DNA of 64,000 bases from Rapana venosa (Eukaryota; Mollusca; Gastropoda; Neogastropoda; Muricidae): positions 12,446,985 to 12,510,984 of the forward strand of contig CM054140.1 in the NCBI GenBank assembly GCA_028751875.1, in the 5' to 3' direction. Every line of letters begins with the position of its first letter. Positions within the stretch are counted from its first letter, which is position 1. The notes under the pieces were generated by a model. That model had not been told where the DNA came from, did not search any database, and worked only from the letters and a program-made list of their open reading frames with translations. Shown piece by piece: positions 58,358 through 64,000 of the stretch. The translations under genes were made by a program, and so were the position numbers.

Positions 58358-60968
58358 CACATGATTAACCCATCACCAAAAGGATCCCCAAAACACTGTT
58401 TCATAAGTTCAACTGGTTCATTCTTTATTTTGCAGTCAAGCGGTCATCGCGGACAACACCATGTACGTGTCTGGCATGATCGGCTTTATTCCTTCCACCA
58501 TGGACATCGTGAAAGGAGGAGCAGGGCCGGAGACTGACCAGGTATGTCACTATACCATAGTCTATAGCCTCAGAAACATGGCAGCCTCAGAAACATAGCA
58601 GCCTCAGAAACATAGCAGCCTCAGAAACATAGCAGCCTCAGAAACATGGCAGCCTCAGAAACATGGAAGCCTCAGAAACATGGCAGCCTCAGAAACATAG
58701 CAGCCTCAGAAATAAGTACATCACTTCAGCCTCAGAAACATAGCCTAAGAAATAAGTACATCACTTTAGCCACAGAAGCATAGCCTCAGAAATAAGTACA
58801 TCACTTTAGTCACAGAAGCATAGCCTCAGAAACATAGCCTCAGAAATATAGCCTCAGAAACATAGCCACAGAAGCATAGCCTCAGAAATAAGTACATTGC
58901 TACAGCCTCAGAAGCATAGCCTCAGAAACATAGCCTCAGAAATATGGCTTCAGAAACAAAGTACATCACTACAGCCTCAGATTCAGAAGCATAGCCTCAG
59001 AAACATAGCCTCAGAAATAAGTACATCACTTTAGCCTCAGAAGCATAGCCTCAGAAACATAGCCTCAGTAACATGTGTATGTATGTTAGTCCGTCATTTT
59101 CGACGATGACCTCCAAAACAGCAGAGGAGGCAGCTGCTGTTTCGGAAATTGGGCAGAAATTTGATTATAGTGGAGATGCCTGCCCACAGTACATCCCCAC
59201 TCTCTCGGCCAAGTGGGCATAAGGACAGTCAGCGTTGGAGATGTTCTCCAAAGGCCAACTAGCGCCCAGGGCAGCAGCACATAAGGACTGTGCAAGTCAA
59301 GCCTCCGAGTCAAAGAGTCATAGTCGATCACTAAAGACTAAGCTGTAAAGTGGAATTCCATGAGTGGAAAATCCACTGGTCATACAGCCTCTCACTTTGC
59401 TGTTGCCCCCAGCGTCAGTGGTTTAATCAAGAACTGTGATAAACCCCAGGCGCTGACTCAGTAACATAGACCCAGAAACATAGCCTCAGACACATAGCCT
59501 CAGACACATAGCCTCAGAAAAACAGCCTCATAAACAAAGCCTTAGAAACATACAGACATAGCCTCAGAAGCATAGCCTCAGAAAAACAGCCTCATAATAT
59601 GTTTATGTGCCTTAGAAACATAGCCTCAGAAACAAATACTCCATGTGGGGATGCCGGGGACTTGTCAGTATAAATAGCATCCCCACCTTCTAGAAATTCT
59701 GTGCCAGAAATTTTCTCTCTTCTTTCCCTCTCTTTGTTTCTGCCTTGTTCCATTTCTTCCTGTCACCTCCTTCTTGTCTATGTTCTGTCTTCTTGGTCTT
59801 TTCTCCTGCCTTTTTTCCAGAAAGACATAGAAGATAGTGATTCTGTCATATGCTGGAGTCAGGTGTGCTGGGTCTGACTTGTCAGGTGCTTAACAGCAGG
59901 GCAATGCATTTTGGCTCATATAACAGACAACAATAGTTGTTGTCTGAGTGTTCTATGATGAAAAAGAAGAAGAAACAAGTGCATCACTACAGTCACAGAA
60001 GCGTAGCCTCAGAAACAATGCACATTGCTAAAACTGAAGAAACAGAAACCAGTACATCTCTGTAGCATCAGAAACGAAGTACAATCTTAGGTGCAGGCGA
60101 ATCACTATAGCTTCATAAACAAAGACATTGCTGCAGCCTCACAAACAAATGCATTATTATAGCCTCAGAAAGCAAGCAGTGTGGGTTCCATCCCCATTTA
60201 AGCCCACCTTTTTTCCTCAACCACTAGACCTTGAGTTGTATTCTGGGTGTTCATCATTGGGATGAACTGATAACATGAATTAACCATTTAATATCTAAAC
60301 AAAATCCTCAGCAACAAGAGGGTATTTCTGGGCAAAATTCTGTAGGAAAAAACCAACACAATACAAAACAATCTCACTAGGACACAGGTACCCATACCCC
60401 CCAACCCCCCCCCCCCCCCCCTCCCCAAAAAAAACCCCCCAACCCAAACCCCCCCCCAAAACAGCAACAACAACACACACAAAACACACACACACACAAA
60501 CACCAAAAAATTATGTAGAGAGAAAAAAAAAAAGGTGGTACTCCTTTTGTCATTACACTCTCTCCTCAAAGAGAGTATCGTAAAAATCAGTTGAGGAGTC
60601 TGCTGTGACTGAACGAGCTATGTATTTCTCAGTACACACACACACACACGCACGCACGCACGCACGCACGCACACACGCACGCACGCACGCATGCACACA
60701 CACACACAACACACTCTCTCTCTCTCTCTCTGTGTCTCACACATACACACACACACACATACACACACACACTCACACTAACACACACACACACACACAC
60801 ATACACACACACACACAGAAAGAACAAGAAAGGTAATCCAAACGTGATGAGTTGGAAGACAAGATTGGATGGGGGTAGATCATCTGATCTGATGTTTTGA
60901 GTCAGATAGTGACATTTTTTTAATTCTCTTTGTTTGTGCATACTTTAATTAACTTTCATTTATTTTGA

Positions 60969-61003
<35 letters not shown>

Positions 61004-62787
61004 AATTAACTGATTTTTATAATGGTGTGTATGGGTGTGAGTGTGGGTCTGTGTGTGCAAACTGTACATTAATTTTTTGTTTTTGTTTTTGAATCAGGCA
61101 CTGCAGAACATGGGAGAAATTTTAAAAGAAGCAGGTGCTTCATTCAATAATGGTGAGTATGCTTAAACAAGAGCAGTCACATTTTGTGAAGTATTTTCAG
61201 TCACTTTTTCTTCTTTTTTTCTCCTGTCTTTTTTGTTTGTTTTGGTTGTTTCTTTAGGGGGCTAGTCATAGTATTTCAAAAAGTATATCCCTTCCCATCC
61301 CCCTCCAAAAGCCACAACAACAACAAACAATCAAAGCAACAACAACAAAACAACAAACCCAACACAAAACAAAACAAAGCAAAACAAAAAAGATAAGAAG
61401 AGAAAGTAAAAACAGAAAGGTAGGTTTATATTTTCAAAATATCACTGTATAATTATATGGTGCTTGTTTCATAACACACACAGATACACAGACACACAAA
61501 CACACGCATGCATGCACACACACAGGCACGCACACATGCAGGCACGCACATACATGCACATGCAAGCCTGTATGTATATACACCCTCCTCACACACAGAC
61601 ACAGACAGACACACACACACACATACATATACACACAGACACAGACACACACATGCATCATTATATGCATATTCACTTCAGTTGTACAGTCAAGTCAAAT
61701 CAGAAACACTTTAATCATCCCATGAAGGGCAATTACAATACTGACAGGCACATTGATACGTATGATTATCTCAAAAGACACAGTTCACTATGATATATAT
61801 ATCTTCAGAGCAAACAAATGTACTGATCTTACCTGGACTGCAAACTGCTTTCACTCTTTTGTATGATATACCTTTTCTGTTCAACAGTTGTCAAGACCAC
61901 AGTACTGCTGGCTGACATCAATGATTATGCCACAGTCAATGAGGTGTATGCTAAATGTAAGTAGCTTGATTCTGATATCTCCCTTGTGAGCTTTTGAAAG
62001 TGGTGTGTGTGTGTTTTATTTTTATTTATTTTATTCTTTTATTTCCAGGATAATGGAATAAGTGCTCATGTGCTGTTTTCCACCAGTCCCTGTGTATATG
62101 CAGTTTCGTAAATTTTGTCATCCGTTCCCACTGGCACACAATGGTCTACTCTTCTGAAAAGTGGAACAGATTTTAACGTGTGCGCAAGATGTTGTGCATG
62201 CATTCGCACATGGGAACTTGGTTTATAGTCTCATCCGAAGGACTTTTGGGGAGAGTGGAGTCTGTACTGATGTTAACTCCAGGGGAAAAATCTTCTTGAA
62301 TGAGAATTGAACCTGGGTCAGCAGATCACGAATACATCACTCTAAAACCACCAGGCTATCCCATCTGTGTGTGTGTGTGTGTGTGTGCATGTGAACTTGA
62401 ATAAACAATACATTTTCTTTTGTTTTGATTTTTTCATCCAGCCGTTCTTGTAAAAAAAAAGAAACAATTTAGATGTGTGTGTGTGTGCACGCATGTGCAT
62501 GGGCACACATGTGTGTGTATGTGTATGTGTGCATGTGTGTTGGATCAGTGGGGTTGCATATATGTGTGTGTCCACCCACAGGGCACATTTTATTGTATTT
62601 TTATTTTTGTTCTGTTAAACACCTTTTACCCTGTTGTGTTAGTTATTTATTGTGTATGGCTTGGTGTTTTTTGTTTTGTTTACTTGTTTTTTTTGTTTGT
62701 TTTCAATATATTATGATGATGATTGTTGCAGATTTCAGTGCAAACAAACCAGCGCGAGCTGCCTATCAAGTGGCAGCATTACCAAAG
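57744..62787 (+). CDS. RIDA: RidA/UK114 family imine/enamine deaminase (2-iminobutanoate/2-iminopropanoate deaminase), last exon off window
   Basis: RidA hydrolyses reactive 2-imino acids made by PLP enzymes such as threonine dehydratase, releasing ammonia; in animals it is found in cytosol and mitochondria. Five exons join in perfect phase to 122 residues: 57744-57823, 58436-58541, 61098-61152, 61888-61956, 62732-62787. Diagnostic stretches are '[20 protein letters not shown]', '[20 protein letters not shown]', '[20 protein letters not shown]' and '[18 protein letters not shown]', which includes the active-site arginine (ARAAYQV). The start context is GCAGCCATGG. The N-terminus '[20 protein letters not shown]' is basic and alanine-rich, longer than the usual cytosolic start, and could act as a mitochondrial targeting sequence (inference). 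The missing last exon should encode the VEIEA-V-A end. Confidence 0.97.
57824..58435 (+). other. RidA intron 1 with CA repeats
   Basis: It contains GT/GC (57953-57992), CA (58110-58138), a C tract (58217-58235) and CA/CATG repeats (58274-58350). Confidence 0.9.
58436..58541 (+). CDS. RIDA: RidA exon 2
   Basis: Acceptor TTTTGCAG, donor GTATGT. It encodes '[20 protein letters not shown]' and '[15 protein letters not shown]', leaving in phase 0. Confidence 0.97.
59075..59456. mobile_element. 382-bp insertion with 11-bp target-site duplication, class unknown
   Basis: CTCAGTAACAT flanks it at 59064-59074 and 59457-59467; the GTA variant of the array unit on both sides supports a true duplication. 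The insert has no open frame and shares no tail with the other SINEs here. One end carries 'GTCCGTCATTTTCGACGATG', the other 'AACCCCAGGCGCTGA' (as TAAACCCCAGGCGCTGA). Confidence 0.65.
59640..59960. repeat. Interspersed repeat of unknown class, copy 2
   Basis: It matches 49500-49720 through 'CAGTATAAATA' and 'ATCCCCACCTTCT', followed by a long C/T-rich part. It interrupts the array. Confidence 0.6.
60180..60350 (+). mobile_element. SINE family S3, central domain fragment
   Basis: 'GTTCCATCCCCATTTAAGCC', 'CCACTAGACCTTGAG', 'GGGATGAACTGATAA' and 'CAACAAGAGGGTATTTCTGG' correspond to the block at 56040-56200. A C/A-rich low-complexity block follows (60390-60500). Confidence 0.6.
60630..60820. repeat. 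Compound CA / CACG / CT microsatellite
   Basis: CA and GCAC units (60632-60708), CT (60714-60732), then CA/TACA units to about 60818. A GT run follows at 60970-61000. Confidence 0.9.
61098..61152 (+). CDS. RIDA: RidA exon 3
   Basis: Acceptor GAATCAG, donor GTGAGT; encodes '[18 protein letters not shown]' and leaves in phase 1. Confidence 0.97.
61153..61887 (+). other. RidA intron 3
   Basis: It has AAC/AACAA-rich sequence (61310-61395) and a CA/CACG/CAGA stretch (61474-61660). Confidence 0.9.
61888..61956 (+). CDS. RIDA: RidA exon 4
   Basis: Acceptor TCAACAG, donor GTAAGT; encodes '[20 protein letters not shown]' AK after completing a Val codon, leaving in phase 1. Confidence 0.97.
62015..62367 (-). 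mobile_element. tRNA-headed SINE family S1, best copy (RidA intron 4)
   Basis: On the minus strand, from about 62367: 'GGGATAGCCTGGTGGTTTTA' (A box), then 'CCCAGGTTCAATTCTCATTC' (B box GGTTCAATTC), giving a Pol III promoter of tRNA type. The body follows and the 3' end is A-rich (T-rich on plus, 62015-62050). This copy defines the family and its orientation. Confidence 0.8.
62732..62787 (+). CDS. RIDA: RidA exon 5
   Basis: Acceptor TTGCAG, donor GTGTGAG; encodes '[18 protein letters not shown]', leaving in phase 0. The last exon is not in the window. Confidence 0.96.
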
Positions 62788-63050
62788 GTGTGAGACTAGT
62801 GTGTTTGCCATAAAAATATTCCAAGTTTATAAGTAATGAAAGGCATATAATCATTGTTAAAACATTTCAGTTTTACTGAAACCAGACAAAGCCAAAGGTA
62901 TTTTATGATAATTATATGTTAAGTTCTGTGGCATGCTATGTTTATCTTTATGAACAGATAAGATTTAAATGAATGATGATGTGGTAGAGTCTTTGTCATG
63001 AAGTAACACTATGACTTGTGAATTTATATCTGCCCGTGTGTGTGTGTGTG

Positions 63051-63089
<39 letters not shown>

Positions 63090-64000
63090 GTGTGTGTGTG
63101 TGTGTGTACTCTCAAGTATTGAAGATACCAGTCTCTGTTGGTGAGAATATGAAAATCATTTATTTTGCAAAAAACAACTTTTCTTTATAATAAGAGATTA
63201 CATTTATGATTAGACAATGTTGTTAGATTTTTTTGTTTCAGAGTCTTGTCTTTGTCTATTCTTGCCTTTGCAAGAGCTTAAATATATCCATTGACTTGTG
63301 TGTGTGTGCATGCATACAAGCATGCGTGTGTGTGCTTTATTTTTGTTTTTGTTTTTGTTGATGTTTTGGTTATTTTGTTCCTTGGCAAGAGCTCAGAGGC
63401 TCATCAGTGGTGAGATTTGAGTGTATTTGACCATTTCCCCGCCATTAAGGTAACAGCATTCCAACTTTGAGAAGGTATCTAAACACATCACCAGTATCCA
63501 TTTAAAAAAAAAAAGATAATCTGTTCCTACAGGCACATAATGGCCTATGCTTCTGAAAGATGGAATGGGTTTTAACTTGTGTGCATGATGCTCTGCATGA
63601 GTTTGGACATGGGTCCTTGGTTTATAGTCTCATCTGAAGGACTTTCAGGAAAGTGGAGTTGGTACTGATTTTAATTCTAGGGGAAAAATCACCTTGAACG
63701 TGTGCCTTGGTGGTGGCTCTGTTTGGGGCCATTAGATCATGAGCATGCAGTGCTCCAACCACTAGCTATTCTGTCCCCCCACCCCACCCCCCAAAAAAAA
63801 CAACAACAACACCTCCCCATGTGTGTGTATAATCTGAGACTTCTCATATGTGGTTACAATACATGCATTCAGACACATGCGTGCATGCACACACACACAC
63901 ACTCTCTCTCTCTCTTTCTCTCTCTCACACACACATTTTTGTCACTCGTAAATATGATCTGAATAATGATTATATTAATTATGTATGTGCTATTCTGTGG
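62788..64000 (+). other. RidA intron 5 (incomplete) with GT repeats
   Basis: No acceptor followed by the expected VEIEA coding sequence was found. It contains GT (63036-63107), CA/CT (63884-63925) runs and a SINE. Confidence 0.7.
63500..63775 (-). mobile_element. SINE family S1, diverged copy
   Basis: 'CTGTTCCTACAGGCACATAA', 'TTTTAACTTGTGTGCATGAT', 'TTTATAGTCTCATCTGAAGG' and 'CTAGGGGAAAAATC' follow the S1 order. The tRNA-like head near 63775 reads, on the minus strand, 'GAATAGCTAGTGGTTGGAGC'. Confidence 0.65.

Larger units (their letters stand above)
58552..60180 (+). repeat. Degenerate 15-17-bp tandem array (GCCTCAGAAACATA) in RidA intron 2
   Basis: More than 40 units around 'GCCTCAGAAACATAGCA', some in higher-order groups with AATAAGTACATCACTTTA. 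The array is dense at 58566-59070, interrupted by an insertion (59075-59456), and continues more sparsely at 59457-59640 and 59985-60180. Confidence 0.88.

Overview
This is a eukaryotic nuclear genomic window: spliced genes with GT-AG introns, long introns, dense microsatellites, SINEs and several clades of LINE. The repeat style (tRNA-headed SINEs, LINEs ending in (ATT)n, very long GT/CA runs) together with the protein sequences suggests a marine lophotrochozoan, most likely a gastropod mollusc. That placement is inference; no lineage-specific gene is present. Two 500-N gaps (14358-14857 and 46684-47183) show a scaffolded draft assembly.

Real genes. (1) On the minus strand, about 48.6 kb down to 27.06 kb, lies a microtubule end-binding protein gene (EB1/MAPRE family). 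Four coding exons cover the calponin-homology domain with perfectly compatible splice phases (45703-45574, 41259-41221, 38833-38727, 33375-33168). Two further exons (linker at 28906-28776 and EB-homology/coiled coil at about 27205-27056) are recognisable but frame-broken, probably by sequence errors. The last exon was not found. (2) On the plus strand, 57744-62787, is a RidA/UK114-type imine deaminase gene with five exons in consistent phase; its final exon lies beyond the window. (3) A single plus-strand first coding exon at 20305-20425 starts an unidentified gene, perhaps SGT/SGTA-like.

Mobile DNA. 0-11 kb is a LINE graveyard: a LINE copy at the left edge, an RTE-like LINE at 3.9-5.0 kb, and a four-level nest at 5.0-10.95 kb (LINE, split by a second LINE, whose tail is split by an LTR-like element, which contains a 626-bp MITE). 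50.2-53.2 kb holds a decayed, nearly full-length minus-strand LINE, and 53.5-55.0 kb a decayed Ty3/gypsy element. At least three SINE families occur: one with a chimeric tRNA/5S-like head, one reversed tRNA-headed family whose seven copies all lie in the same orientation, and one with an (ATT)n or (CAATA)n tail.

Tandem repeats. Minisatellites sit at 14.24, 18.2-18.9, 29.06-29.39, 55.64-56.72 and 58.55-60.18 kb. There are C homopolymers of up to 50 bp. An approximately 2.0-kb block of the EB1 locus (31.18-33.21 kb), including the edge of an exon, recurs at 14.86-16.89 kb directly against an assembly gap and looks like an assembly duplicate.
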